Notes: a model not told the origin generated them from the sequence alone. 64,000 nt of DNA from JBCDJG01 sp038748065 (GCA_038748065.1 JBCDJG010000009.1:57707-121706), one strand, 5' to 3'. Counted from the stretch's first letter, positions 7,771 to 16,473 are shown. Program-made: numbers and translations.

Positions 7771-9798
7771 ATGGCCACGCCCAGCGCCCGCAATATCCTT
7801 GTCACCAGCGCCCTTCCTTACGCCAATGGTTCGCTACACCTCGGGCACTTGCTGGAGATGGTGCAGACCGATATCTGGGCACGCTTCCAGCGCTCGCGCG
7901 GGCACCGGTGCATTTACGTGTGCGCCGACGACGCCCACGGCACCGCCATTATGCTCACCGCCGAGAAACTGGGAATCACGCCAGAAGAGCAGATTCGAGC
8001 TGTGCAGGCGGAGCACGAGCGGGATACCGCCAACTTCCTGATCAGCTTCGATAATTACCACTCAACCCACAGCGAAGAAAATCGGCAGTGGAGCGAGGAG
8101 ATCTATCGACGCCTCGACGCGAATGGACACATCGCCACACGCGAAATCACGCAGGCCTTCGACCCCGAGAAACAGCTCTTCCTCGCTGACCGCTTCATCA
8201 AGGGCACCTGCCCCCGCTGCAAGGCGCCGGATCAGTACGGCGACAACTGCGAAGTCTGCGGCGCTACCTACAGCCCCACAGACCTGATTGACCCTGTATC
8301 GGCAATATCGGGCGCCACACCCGTGGAAAAAGCCTCGACGCATTACTTTTTCCGCCTGACCGAGTTTCACGACATGCTCAGTGCCTGGATTGATTCAGGC
8401 ACGCTACAGCCCCAAATCGCGAACAAGTTGCGCGAATGGCTGACGGCGGGGCTGCAGGATTGGGATATCAGTCGTGATGCACCCTACTTCGGCTTCGAAA
8501 TCCCGGGCGCGAGCGGCAAGTACTTTTACGTGTGGCTGGACGCGCCGATCGGCTACATGGCGAGCTTCCAGCATTACTGCGAACGCGAGGGCCTTGATTT
8601 CGATCAGTTCTGGTCACTGGAATCAGAGGCAGAGCTTTATCACTTTATCGGCAAGGACATCATAAACTTCCACGGGCTGTTCTGGCCCGCCATGCTCCAC
8701 TCGGCGGGCCTGCGCACACCAACGGCGATCTATGCCCATGGCTTCCTCACCGTCAATGGCACAAAGATGTCCAAGAGCCGTGGCACTTTTATCAAGGCCA
8801 GCACCTACCTTGACCATCTGGACGCCGAATACCTGCGCTACTACTTCGCAGCCAAGCTCGGCCCAACAGTGGACGATATCGATCTGAACCTTGAGGACTT
8901 CGTGCAGCGAGTTAACTCTGATGTCGTTGGGAAAGTTGTCAACATCGCCAGCCGCTGCGCCGGCTTTCTACGCAAGGGCTTTGACAATCAATTGGCCAAG
9001 GAGTGCGCCGAGCCTGCCTTGCTGCAAGAGTTCCAGGACGCGGGTGTTGCCATCGCAGATCTCTTCGAAGCGCGGGACTACAACAAGGCCATTCGTGAAA
9101 TCGTGGCGCTTGCGGATCGAGCCAACCAGTACATCGACGACGGCAAACCCTGGGTGCTGGCAAAGGAAGACGGCCGTGAGCACGACGTCCACAATATCTG
9201 CAGCGTGGGCATCAACCTGTTCCGTGTGCTCATGACCTACCTCAAACCCGTGCTGCCACGCATGGCAGAGCGGGCTGAAGACTTTCTGGCATGCTCGCTG
9301 GATTGGACGGCGCTGGAAGGTCCATTGGTGGATCACACGATCAATAAATTCAAACCCTTGATGACCCGCATTGAAGCAGCGCAGGTGGAGGCCATGGTAG
9401 ACAGCAGCAAGGAGAGCAGCGAGGTGCCATCGTCGGCTACAGCCGAATCTGCATCGCCGGCGGAGGACAACACCATTCAGTTTGAGGATTTCGCCAAGAT
9501 TGACCTACGCGTGGCGCGCATAGCGCGCGCGGAACACGTCGACGGCGCGGACAAACTACTGAAGCTGACCTTGGAACTTGGTGAGTTGGGCTCGCGACAG
9601 GTCTTCGCCGGCATAAAATCCGCCTACCAGCCGGACCAATTGGAGGGCAAACTGACCGTGGTGGTCGCCAACCTCGCAGCGCGCAAAATGCGCTTCGGCC
9701 TGTCAGAGGGCATGGTGCTGGCGGCAGGACCCGGGGGTGATGACATCTATCTGCTTGAACCACATCCGGGGGCAGAGCCGGGCATGGCGGTTAAGTAA
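7771..9798 (+). CDS. metG: Methionyl-tRNA synthetase
   Basis: Class I aminoacyl-tRNA synthetase of 675 residues with the C-terminal tRNA-binding extension. The HIGH-type motif is HLGH (23-26), the four-Cys zinc knuckle is in CPRCKAPDQYGDNCEVC (about 147-163), and KMSKS is at 332-336. A low-complexity Ser/Glu/Ala linker (about 545-568) precedes the EMAP/tRNA_bind domain (about 574-675, IQFEDFAKIDLRVARI onward), which mediates dimerisation. ATG 7771 starts the conserved ARNILVTSALPYANG; a GTG at 7735 in the same frame would overlap the predicted promoter. Divergent from apbC, upstream of rnf. Confidence 0.97.
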   Translation: MATPSARNILVTSALPYANGSLHLGHLLEMVQTDIWARFQRSRGHRCIYVCADDAHGTAIMLTAEKLGITPEEQIRAVQAEHERDTANFLISFDNYHSTHSEENRQWSEEIYRRLDANGHIATREITQAFDPEKQLFLADRFIKGTCPRCKAPDQYGDNCEVCGATYSPTDLIDPVSAISGATPVEKASTHYFFRLTEFHDMLSAWIDSGTLQPQIANKLREWLTAGLQDWDISRDAPYFGFEIPGASGKYFYVWLDAPIGYMASFQHYCEREGLDFDQFWSLESEAELYHFIGKDIINFHGLFWPAMLHSAGLRTPTAIYAHGFLTVNGTKMSKSRGTFIKASTYLDHLDAEYLRYYFAAKLGPTVDDIDLNLEDFVQRVNSDVVGKVVNIASRCAGFLRKGFDNQLAKECAEPALLQEFQDAGVAIADLFEARDYNKAIREIVALADRANQYIDDGKPWVLAKEDGREHDVHNICSVGINLFRVLMTYLKPVLPRMAERAEDFLACSLDWTALEGPLVDHTINKFKPLMTRIEAAQVEAMVDSSKESSEVPSSATAESASPAEDNTIQFEDFAKIDLRVARIARAEHVDGADKLLKLTLELGELGSRQVFAGIKSAYQPDQLEGKLTVVVANLAARKMRFGLSEGMVLAAGPGGDDIYLLEPHPGAEPGMAVK

Positions 9799-9845
9799 GC
9801 AGAGGGCGCTACTTGCTAATAGCCATTAGTTTAATTCAAGGAACT

Positions 9846-9864
9846 GTGATCGCCGATCGATCAC
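9846..9864. promoter_or_regulatory. 7-bp inverted repeat upstream of rnfA
   Basis: GTGATCG (9846-9852) and CGATCAC (9858-9864) form a perfect inverted repeat around a 5-nt centre. A -10-like TAGAAT (9867-9872) follows at once, so the repeat sits where an operator for the rnf promoter could lie. No clear -35 is visible and no regulator is recognised. Confidence 0.4.
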
Positions 9865-9883
9865 GTTAGAATATGGCCCCGGT

Positions 9884-9906
9884 CGGCCGTTAAACGGCCG
9901 AATTTT
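9884..9906 (+). terminator. Short hairpin after metG / before rnfA
   Basis: CGGCCGT (9884-9890) and ACGGCCG (9894-9900) make a 7-bp GC-rich stem with a 3-nt loop, followed by AATTTT. It could end metG transcripts, but the T run is short and it lies only 15 nt before the rnfA start, so it may instead be leader structure of the rnf mRNA. Confidence 0.35.
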
Positions 9907-9921
9907 CAACAGGTTGTCGTG

Positions 9922-10500
9922 ATGCTGGCGGACTACTCAATATTGTTGATCGGGGCGATCCTGGTCAACAACTTTGTGCTGGTGCAGTTCTTGGGGCTGT
10001 GCCCCTTCATGGGCGTGTCTAACAAGCTGGAAACGGCGATGGGCATGTCCATGGCAACCACCTTTGTGCTGACCCTGGCATCTGCGGCCAGCTACCTGAC
10101 CTACAACTTCCTGCTCGCGCCGCTTGGGCTGGAATATCTGCGCACTATTTCCTTCATCCTGGTCATTGCGGTCGTCGTACAGTTCACCGAGATGGTTGTT
10201 CGCAAATCAAGCCCCCTGTTGCACAAAGTACTGGGTGTCTATCTGCCTTTGATCACGACAAACTGTGCAGTGCTGGGCGTCGCCCTGCTGAACATCAATA
10301 AAGAGCACAACTTTCTGCAGTCCCTGTTTTACGGCTTTGGCGCAGCCCTCGGTTTCTCGCTGGTGCTGGTACTCTTCGCCGCCATGCGCGAGCGCCTCGC
10401 CGTGGCGGATGTGCCGGTGCCTTTCCGGGGCGCGGCAATAGGCATGATCACAGCAGGCCTCATGTCGCTCGCCTTCATGGGCTTCGCCGGGCTGGTGTAG
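9922..10500 (+). CDS. rnfA: Rnf complex subunit A (RsxA)
   Basis: Integral membrane subunit of the Rnf/Rsx complex, which couples electron transfer between NADH and ferredoxin to ion movement, or reduces SoxR in enterics. The 192-residue protein starts MLADYSILLIGAILVNNFVL and shows the family pattern of six helices, with GLCPFMG and LITTNCAVLG in the helices that hold a membrane [2Fe-2S] cluster in RnfA/RnfE pairs. ATG 9922 is chosen over the adjoining in-frame GTG 9919. First gene of rnfABCDGE, seven bases before rnfB. Confidence 0.95.
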   Translation: MLADYSILLIGAILVNNFVLVQFLGLCPFMGVSNKLETAMGMSMATTFVLTLASAASYLTYNFLLAPLGLEYLRTISFILVIAVVVQFTEMVVRKSSPLLHKVLGVYLPLITTNCAVLGVALLNINKEHNFLQSLFYGFGAALGFSLVLVLFAAMRERLAVADVPVPFRGAAIGMITAGLMSLAFMGFAGLV

Positions 10501-10506
10501 GCGATC

Positions 10507-11127
10507 ATGTCGGACTTCATCACACAGTACCCGCTGCTCGCCGCTTTGCTGGCGCTGGTCAGCCTCGGCCTCGGCTTCGGGGCACTGTTGGGTTTTGCGG
10601 CAGTGCGCTTTCGCACTGAGGGAAACCCCATCGTCGAGCAGATCAACGAAATCCTGCCCCAGACGCAGTGCGGCCAGTGTGGCTACCCGGGGTGCCGCCC
10701 CTACGCAGAAGCCATCGCCAATACGGATGAAGCCATTAACAAGTGTCCGCCCGGCGGCGAGGCCGGCATCCAGGCGCTGGCGGACCTGCTCGACGTCGAG
10801 GCCATACCCCTGGACGAGGAGCATGGCGAAGAAAAAGCGAAAGCCGTCGCCTACATCCGTGAAGCGGAGTGCATCGGCTGCACCAAGTGCATTCAAGCCT
10901 GCCCAGTGGACGCTATTCTCGGCGCGGCCAAGCAAATGCACACGGTCATCACCAGTGAGTGCACGGGCTGCGACCTGTGCGTGGAACCCTGCCCGGTCGA
11001 CTGTATCGATATGATTTCCGAGCAGGCGTCACTGCGCAGCTGGCAATGGACCCTACCCGATCCGGTTAGTCGCGAAGTGACCATCATTGCCACGGATGCG
11101 ACGAACCCGGAGGAGCGGGCAGCGTGA
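10507..11127 (+). CDS. rnfB: Rnf complex iron-sulfur subunit B (RsxB)
   Basis: Ferredoxin-like subunit of 206 residues. One N-terminal transmembrane helix (about 8-32) anchors it to the inner membrane. Cys55, Cys58, Cys63 and Cys80 form the [4Fe-4S] domain typical of RnfB (CGQCGYPGC). Two bacterial ferredoxin clusters follow at Cys122/125/128/132 and Cys152/155/158/162, with the ligands of each pair exchanged through the last Cys. It passes electrons between RnfC and the rest of the complex. Overlaps rnfC by 4 bp (GTGA). Confidence 0.95.
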   Translation: MSDFITQYPLLAALLALVSLGLGFGALLGFAAVRFRTEGNPIVEQINEILPQTQCGQCGYPGCRPYAEAIANTDEAINKCPPGGEAGIQALADLLDVEAIPLDEEHGEEKAKAVAYIREAECIGCTKCIQACPVDAILGAAKQMHTVITSECTGCDLCVEPCPVDCIDMISEQASLRSWQWTLPDPVSREVTIIATDATNPEERAA

Positions 11128-13145
11128 GAAAGATCTTCGACTTCCACGGCGGCATTTACCCGCCAGAAAACAAAGAGCAGTCACTGCGCAGCGGCATACG
11201 CGACGCAGGCATACCGCCACAGCTCATTATTCCCCTGTCGCAGCACATTGGCGCTGCCTCCACGCCCGTGGTTGCCGTTGGCGAGCGCGTTCTCAAGGGC
11301 CAGCTGATCGCACGCGCCGAGGGCTTCGTCAGCGTACCGCAGCATGCACCGACCTCAGGCACCGTGGCGGCGATCGAAGACCGCCTCATCGCGCACCCTT
11401 CTGGATTTACGTCACCGTCCATTGTCATCGACAGCGATGGCCTGGACGAATGGGTAGCGCACGAGGGCGTTGCAGACTACACGGCCGTGGATCGTGCAGA
11501 CCTGCTGCAGCGAATACGAGACGCCGGAATAGCCGGCATGGGTGGGGCGGGCTTCCCCTCCGCAGTGAAACTGTCGGTCGGTCCAGAGCGCCACGTGAAG
11601 ACACTCATCCTGAACGGCACAGAGTGTGAGCCCTACATTACAGCCGACGCTATCCTCTTGCGCGAGCGCGCAGACCGTATTGTTGAGGGCACGCGGATCC
11701 TGCAACATCTCATCCAACCGGATGAAACGGTGATCGGGGTCGAAGACAACAAGCCCGAAGGCATCGCAGCACTCCGTGAGGCCGTGCAGGGGACGGACAT
11801 CGAGGTTGCCGTCTTTCCCACCAAGTATCCCTCCGGTGGCGAGAAGCAGCTCATTGAAATCCTGACGGGCCAACAGGTTCCGAGCGGTGGCCTGCCGATA
11901 GACGTCGGCATCGTTTGCCAGAACCTCGGCACCGCCGTGGCCATCAGAGATGCCGTGCTCGATGGCAAACCACTGATCTCCCGAGTGACCACGGTCACCG
12001 GTGAGGCGGTTGACGACCCACAGAATTTCGACGTTCTACTGGGCACGCCAATGCGTTACCTGATCGATCTGGCGGGCTTTCGTCCGGGCAAAAAGCAGCG
12101 CCTCATTATGGGCGGCCCGATGATGGGCGTCACCGTTCCAGACCCGGACGTGCCGGTAGTCAAAGTCACCAACTGCATCCTGGTGCCCACCGCACAGGAG
12201 TTACCGACACCACCGCCAGCACAGGCCTGCATTCGCTGCGGCATGTGCGCCGAAGCCTGCCCGGCCAGTCTGCTGCCGCAGCAGCTCTACTGGTTCGCCC
12301 AGGGCAAAGAGCACGAAAAGCTGGAACAGCACAACCTGTTTGATTGTATTGAGTGCGGCGCCTGTTCTTTCGTCTGCCCGAGCAACATTCCGCTGGTGCA
12401 GTACTACCGGGCATCGAAGGCGGAAATCGTCAAGATGCGAGCAGATCACGACAGGGCCGAGGCCTCGAGGGCGCGCTTCGAGGCGCGACAGGAACGCCTG
12501 GCGCGGGAAGAAGCAGAAAAAGAAGCAAAACGTGCCGCGCGCAAGAAGGCCGCTGAGGAAAAGGCGCGCCTGGCAGCCCAGAGCGATGGCGCGGAAGACC
12601 CGGTTCAGGCCGCTATCGAACGCGCCAAAGCGAAGAAGGCCGCACAACAGGCCGGTGCCGAGGGGGTAAACGAAGGGGATGCGCTGGAAAAAGCCGTGGC
12701 CAGTGCGCGCAAGCGGCTGGACACTGCCCAACTCAAACTGGAGGAGGCGCAGCAGTCCGGCTCTGATCTGGTAGACGCCCTCGCCAGCGGCGTCGAGAAG
12801 ACGCGCGCGAAACTGGAGAAAGCCGAACAGGCCCTGGCGGCATACCAGGGCGAGCAGCCTCAAGCTGAGGCCGCGAAGACGCCAGCCGTCGATCCGGCCA
12901 AGGTCGCCATTGAGAAGGCCATGGCGGCGCGTGCCGCTCAGGCGGCGCTGAGTCCGGAAGAGAAAGCGCGTCAGGACCTTGAAAAGCTGGAACAGCGTCT
13001 GGCCAAGACCCGGGCCAAACTCGAGGACAGCCGCGCCGCCGGCGAAGAGGCCAAGATCATCGAGGCACTGGACGCCACCGTGGCCCGACTGGAGGAGAAG
13101 ATTGCCGGCGCCCGGGAGGCCGCTGGCGTGGCGGAGGAAACCTGA
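11124..13145 (+). CDS. rnfC: Rnf complex subunit C (RsxC) with long charged coiled-coil tail
   Basis: Peripheral NADH/FMN-binding subunit resembling the NuoF module. The 673-residue protein starts with GTG overlapping rnfB. The N-terminal part has a barrel-sandwich region (GERVLKGQLIARAEG), the Rossmann-like segment GMGGAGFPSAVKL and the nucleotide region GGEKQLIEILTG. Two [4Fe-4S] motifs lie at about 369-380 (CIRCGMCAEAC) and 408-419 (CIECGACSFVC). From about residue 435 to the end it is Ala/Lys/Glu/Arg-rich and predicted coiled coil, with loosely repeated AxxKAxAxxAAQ-type units. Such tails vary in gammaproteobacterial RnfC. The tail's skewed codons produce long open frames on the other strand. 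Confidence 0.95.
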   Translation: MRKIFDFHGGIYPPENKEQSLRSGIRDAGIPPQLIIPLSQHIGAASTPVVAVGERVLKGQLIARAEGFVSVPQHAPTSGTVAAIEDRLIAHPSGFTSPSIVIDSDGLDEWVAHEGVADYTAVDRADLLQRIRDAGIAGMGGAGFPSAVKLSVGPERHVKTLILNGTECEPYITADAILLRERADRIVEGTRILQHLIQPDETVIGVEDNKPEGIAALREAVQGTDIEVAVFPTKYPSGGEKQLIEILTGQQVPSGGLPIDVGIVCQNLGTAVAIRDAVLDGKPLISRVTTVTGEAVDDPQNFDVLLGTPMRYLIDLAGFRPGKKQRLIMGGPMMGVTVPDPDVPVVKVTNCILVPTAQELPTPPPAQACIRCGMCAEACPASLLPQQLYWFAQGKEHEKLEQHNLFDCIECGACSFVCPSNIPLVQYYRASKAEIVKMRADHDRAEASRARFEARQERLAREEAEKEAKRAARKKAAEEKARLAAQSDGAEDPVQAAIERAKAKKAAQQAGAEGVNEGDALEKAVASARKRLDTAQLKLEEAQQSGSDLVDALASGVEKTRAKLEKAEQALAAYQGEQPQAEAAKTPAVDPAKVAIEKAMAARAAQAALSPEEKARQDLEKLEQRLAKTRAKLEDSRAAGEEAKIIEALDATVARLEEKIAGAREAAGVAEET

Positions 13146-13146
13146 G

Positions 13147-14172
13147 ATGGCGCTCATGCGCATTACCTCTCCCCACGCCCATGGGCCACTCACCACCACG
13201 GCGGTCATGCAGCGCGTGCTCCTCGCAACCTTACCCGGCGTCGTCGTCCTCACGCATTTCTTCGGCTTCGGCACCTTGGTCAACGTCATGTGGGGCGCTC
13301 TGGTGGCGCTGGCCTGCGAGGCATCGGCGCTAAAGCTACGGGGCAGGCCGCTGGCTTTTTACCTCAGCGACTGCAGCGCACTGGTCACCTCAACCCTGCT
13401 TTGTATCGCCCTGCCCCCCTATGCGCCCTGGTGGCTGATCGTCGTGGGCGTGGCCTCATCGATACTGCTGGCCAAGCATCTATACGGCGGCCTGGGATAC
13501 AACCCCTTCAATCCAGCTATGGTCGGCTACGTGGTACTTCTGATCTCCTTCCCGGTGCAAATGACGGCTTGGGCGCCGCCGCGGGGCGTTGGCGAGGTGC
13601 CCGGACTGCTCGGCGCGCTGCAGGCCTGTTTTCTGCCTTCGACTTACGACGCTGTGACCATGGCCACGCCACTGGACCTGATGAAACAGAACACTAGCCT
13701 GCTGGTCGACGACCTGTGGACGCAAAACCCCCAATTCGGACGCTGGGCCGGCATCGGCTGGGAATGGGTAAATATTGCGTTTCTCGCAGGCGGCCTATGG
13801 CTTTTGCAGCAGCGCGTTTTCACCTGGCACGCGCCGGTGGCGATGTTGGCCAGCCTTACCCTGATGTCCGCACTGTTTTACGACGGGGGCAGTTCAGCTA
13901 GCGGCGGATCTCCGCTGTTTCATCTGCTCAGCGGCGCGACCATGTTTGGCGCGTTTTTCATCATTACTGACCCGGTCAGCTCCGCTGTATCGGTGCGGGG
14001 TCGACTGGTATTCGGTGCACTGATCGGCGTGCTGCTCTACGTGATACGCGTCTACGGGCACTATCCTGACGCCATTGCCTTTGCGGTCCTCATCATGAAC
14101 TTCGCCGCGCCCTTTATTGACCATTACACACAGCCACGGACCTACGGCCATAGCTCAGGGAGTGAGCGCTAA
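13147..14172 (+). CDS. rnfD: Rnf complex subunit D (RsxD)
   Basis: Membrane flavoprotein subunit of 341 residues from ATG 13147, directly after the rnfC stop; a second ATG at 13156 is also possible. It has about nine to ten hydrophobic helices. The conserved FMN-attachment context is YDAVTMATPLD, with Thr174 as the probable covalent FMN site. GGLGYNPFNPAMVGYVVLLISFP (split by helix boundaries) and GATMFGAFFIITDPVS are family-diagnostic loops. Overlaps rnfG through TAATG. Confidence 0.94.
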   Translation: MALMRITSPHAHGPLTTTAVMQRVLLATLPGVVVLTHFFGFGTLVNVMWGALVALACEASALKLRGRPLAFYLSDCSALVTSTLLCIALPPYAPWWLIVVGVASSILLAKHLYGGLGYNPFNPAMVGYVVLLISFPVQMTAWAPPRGVGEVPGLLGALQACFLPSTYDAVTMATPLDLMKQNTSLLVDDLWTQNPQFGRWAGIGWEWVNIAFLAGGLWLLQQRVFTWHAPVAMLASLTLMSALFYDGGSSASGGSPLFHLLSGATMFGAFFIITDPVSSAVSVRGRLVFGALIGVLLYVIRVYGHYPDAIAFAVLIMNFAAPFIDHYTQPRTYGHSSGSER

Positions 14173-14807
14173 TGCTCGGCCAATCCATCTCCCGCAACAG
14201 TTTCCTACTGGGCTGTTTCGCCGTCGCCACCACCCTGCTGATTGCAGGTACCTGGCTGGGCACGCGAGACCAGATCGCGACTGAACAGCGCAAAGCCGAG
14301 TCTCGCGCGCTGCTGGAAATTGTGCCCGACGAACAGCACGATAACTCGATGCTCGACGATACGCTGCCGGTAGGGCCAACAGCTGAGGGGCTCGGCCTTC
14401 GCGAGGACAAGAAAATCTACCTCGCGCGACAGGGCGAACGCGTGGTGGCGGCGATACTACCGGCCACGGCGACAGACGGTTATAGCGGTGACATCGATAT
14501 GATTGTTGGCGTCTATGCCGACGGCCGGGTCGCGGGTGTCAGGGTGCTCAATCATCGCGAAACCCCGGGCCTGGGTGACCAGATCGACCTCAAGAAATCG
14601 GACTGGGTTCTGGAATTTGATGGCCGCTCGCTGGAAAATCCGACGCTGGCAGGCTGGACCGTGAAGAAAGACCAGGGCGTCTTTGACCAATTCACCGGGG
14701 CGACAATCACGCCCCGCGCGGTGATCGCGGCTACCCGCCGCGTGCTGCAGTACGCCGAGGCGAATCGGCAAACCTTATTCGACGAAGACGTCGAGGGAGA
14801 TACATAG
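14172..14807 (+). CDS. rnfG: Rnf complex subunit G (RsxG)
   Basis: FMN-binding subunit of 211 residues anchored by one N-terminal helix (about 8-27) with a periplasmic FMN_bind domain. The covalent flavin site is in TGATITPRAV, the FMN-linked Thr being about residue 178. Family segments MIVGVYADGRVAGVRVLNHRETPGLGDQI and the following WVLEFDGRSL are intact in order. Start ATG overlaps the rnfD stop (TAATG) and its stop overlaps the rnfE GTG (TAGTG), so the tail of the operon is tightly coupled. Confidence 0.94.
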   Translation: MLGQSISRNSFLLGCFAVATTLLIAGTWLGTRDQIATEQRKAESRALLEIVPDEQHDNSMLDDTLPVGPTAEGLGLREDKKIYLARQGERVVAAILPATATDGYSGDIDMIVGVYADGRVAGVRVLNHRETPGLGDQIDLKKSDWVLEFDGRSLENPTLAGWTVKKDQGVFDQFTGATITPRAVIAATRRVLQYAEANRQTLFDEDVEGDT

Positions 14808-15520
14808 TGGCCGAGGTAAGTTATCGCGACCTGTCGCTCAACGGGCTCTGGAAGAACAACCCCGCCATCGTGCAGTTACTCGGGCTTTGCCCGCTATTGG
14901 CGGTGACCGGGTCAGTGGTCAATGCTATCGGCTTGGGCGTCGCCACGACACTGGTTTTAGTCTGCTCCAATACAGCCGTGTCACTGATCCGCAATATCGT
15001 CTCCGACGCAGTACGGTTGCCGGCTTTCGTCATGATTATCGCTGCTGCCGTGACCTGTATCGAACTGCTGATGCAGGCCTACGCCTTTGAGCTCTATCAA
15101 ATTCTTGGCATCTTTCTGCCGCTTATCACGACTAACTGTGTGATCCTCGGGCGCGCCGATGCCTTTGCCAGCAAGAACAGCCTGGGGCCTGCAATCTACG
15201 ACGGGCTGATCATGGGTGTCGGCTTCGCCGTTGTGCTGGTACTACTGGGCGGGATGCGTGAACTGACGGGCACTGGCGCGCTGTTTGCCAACATGGATCT
15301 GTTGTTCGGACCCGCTGCAGCTGAATGGAAGATCGTGTTCATTGACGATTACCAGGCCTTCCTGCTGGCTATTTTGCCGCCCGGCGCCTTCATTTTTACC
15401 GGCCTCATTATTGCCGGCAAAAACCTGATCGACGCCCAGATCAAGACCTATCAGGATGCCCGCAAAGAACGGCCCGCGAAAGGCTCCAAACGAGTTCGGG
15501 TGACCGGGACGATCTCATGA
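14807..15520 (+). CDS. rnfE: Rnf complex subunit E (RsxE)
   Basis: Integral membrane subunit of 237 residues, paralogous to RnfA and inserted in opposite topology. It begins with GTG overlapping the rnfG stop. LGLCPLLAVTGSVVNAIGLG and LPLITTNCVILGRADAFASKN are the RnfE hallmarks carrying the membrane cluster cysteines. A short basic C-terminal tail follows the last helix. The last six bases overlap the convergent hypothetical gene at 15515-15925. No nth gene follows, although it often does in related genomes. Confidence 0.94.
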   Translation: MAEVSYRDLSLNGLWKNNPAIVQLLGLCPLLAVTGSVVNAIGLGVATTLVLVCSNTAVSLIRNIVSDAVRLPAFVMIIAAAVTCIELLMQAYAFELYQILGIFLPLITTNCVILGRADAFASKNSLGPAIYDGLIMGVGFAVVLVLLGGMRELTGTGALFANMDLLFGPAAAEWKIVFIDDYQAFLLAILPPGAFIFTGLIIAGKNLIDAQIKTYQDARKERPAKGSKRVRVTGTIS

Positions 15521-15925
15521 GCCGGCGGCGCCCTGCAGCACAATCAAGGTGTCGAGCAACTCATCTACTGCTGCGTCGTCCAGCCCTCGATTCGGCGTTT
15601 CACAGCTATAGGTTATAAAGAGCGCCAGGCCATCGCTGGCCACGCACCAGGCACGAATAGCGGCGTCTTCCTCGGCATAGCTGCACGTTACGCCTCGCAA
15701 TTCTCCCAGATTCGCTTTCCTGAGTTCGACGTGGCTGGGGCTGGCCTCCCTGATAATCGCCTCGATCTCATCACCCGCAAATGCGCCCTGCTCCCTGTGC
15801 AGGCTGCTAATTTCAATGCAGCCGACATCATCGCGATCGCCGATGAGGATGCTCTCGTCCTCGGCTTCCGCCCACCACTCGGGCGGGAGCGTCAAAGCCC
15901 ACCACTCCGTTTCAAGGATGTTCAA
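15515..15925 (-). CDS. Conserved-looking hypothetical protein downstream of rimI
   Basis: A 136-residue, acidic, soluble protein of unrecognised family. It is Trp-rich at the start (ETEWWALTLPPEWWAE) and carries a predicted beta-rich core (CIEISSLHREQG; GLALFITYSCE). The start is a TTG at 15923-15925 whose last two bases begin the stop of a preceding mini-ORF (TTGA). GGAGG lies only 4 nt before it, inside the third copy of the 23-bp repeat described at 15922-15991. It is the last gene of a leftward operon after holD and rimI, and its 3' end overlaps rnfE by 6 bp. The function is unknown. Confidence 0.65.
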   Translation of the reverse strand: MNILETEWWALTLPPEWWAEAEDESILIGDRDDVGCIEISSLHREQGAFAGDEIEAIIREASPSHVELRKANLGELRGVTCSYAEEDAAIRAWCVASDGLALFITYSCETPNRGLDDAAVDELLDTLIVLQGAAGS

Positions 15926-15991
15926 AGGGCCTCCAGCGGGGTCATAAAAGGGCCTCCAGCGGGGTCATAAAAGGGCCTCCAGCGGGGTCAT
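15922..15991 (-). repeat. 23-bp tandem repeat forming a chain of coupled mini-ORFs
   Basis: Three near-identical 23-bp units lie between rimI and the next gene. Read leftward, each unit contains GGAGG followed after a short spacer by ATGA, so every unit supplies a Shine-Dalgarno, a start codon and the preceding stop. The rimI stop overlaps the ATG of mini-ORF 1 (15965-15991, MTPLEALL), whose stop overlaps the ATG of mini-ORF 2 (15942-15968, same peptide). That overlaps mini-ORF 3 (15922-15945, MTPLEAL), whose stop overlaps the TTG of the hypothetical gene. The unit resembles the end of rimI (LPLEALS, same GGAGG), suggesting duplication of the rimI 3' end. The period is not a multiple of three, so each copy changes frame. 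Confidence 0.85.
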
Positions 15992-16473
15992 GAAAGTGCC
16001 TCCAGCGGCAATGACATCAGTAGCGCATCTTCTCTGCCAGCCTGGGCGGGGTCAGAAAAGCGTCGATAGTAACCCTCTCGCACCCCGTCCAGCGCGAAAC
16101 CCTCCGCGCGGTAGAGTGCCAGGGCGGCCGTGTTGGAGCAGCGCACCTCGAGAAAACAATGCCGTGCGCCATGATCACGCATGGCCTGCAAGGACGCCTG
16201 CAGCAGGCGGCGTGCCAATCCCCTGCGGCGATAGCGGCGCTCCACACCGATGTTCAACAGGGTGCCCTCATCTACCACGATCTGGTAGGCAGAGAAGCCA
16301 CAGAGGCGATCACGGTAAGACAGCGCCAGCACCCCAGCGTGCAGCTGCCCTGCACTGCCGGCGATCAGTCGCCGAAAGCGGCCCGCCGGCCAGGGGTCTG
16401 GATTCACGCTGGCATCAAGCTCGGCCAGGGCATCAATATCGCTGGATGCGGCTTCTCTGATAGTCGTATTCAC
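15988..16473 (-). CDS. rimI: Ribosomal protein S18-alanine N-acetyltransferase RimI
   Basis: GNAT-fold acetyltransferase that acetylates the N-terminal alanine of ribosomal protein S18 from acetyl-CoA. Start GTG 16473 overlaps the upstream gene's stop (GTGA) and gives 161 residues, the usual length; an in-frame ATG at 16503 would overlap further. The acetyl-CoA loop is RRRGLARRLL (motif A, about residue 80) after LLNIGVERRYR. LEVRCSNTAALALYRAEGF is the RimI-typical C-terminal signature (E and Y catalytic in characterised members), followed by REGYYRR. Sits between the holD-like gene and the mini-ORF repeat, as rimI follows holD in E. coli. Confidence 0.9.
   Translation of the reverse strand: MNTTIREAASSDIDALAELDASVNPDPWPAGRFRRLIAGSAGQLHAGVLALSYRDRLCGFSAYQIVVDEGTLLNIGVERRYRRRGLARRLLQASLQAMRDHGARHCFLEVRCSNTAALALYRAEGFALDGVREGYYRRFSDPAQAGREDALLMSLPLEALS

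Noticed and set aside
12201..13289. A 362-codon open frame opposite rnfC
   Set aside because: It covers the low-complexity coiled-coil tail; skewed codon use there keeps the complementary frame open. Its predicted protein is repetitive Leu/Arg/Gly with no family signal, and rnfC is certain.
15922..15991. Short CRISPR-like array
   Set aside because: The 23-bp units are directly adjacent without spacers and contain translation signals, so this is a tandem repeat, not CRISPR.
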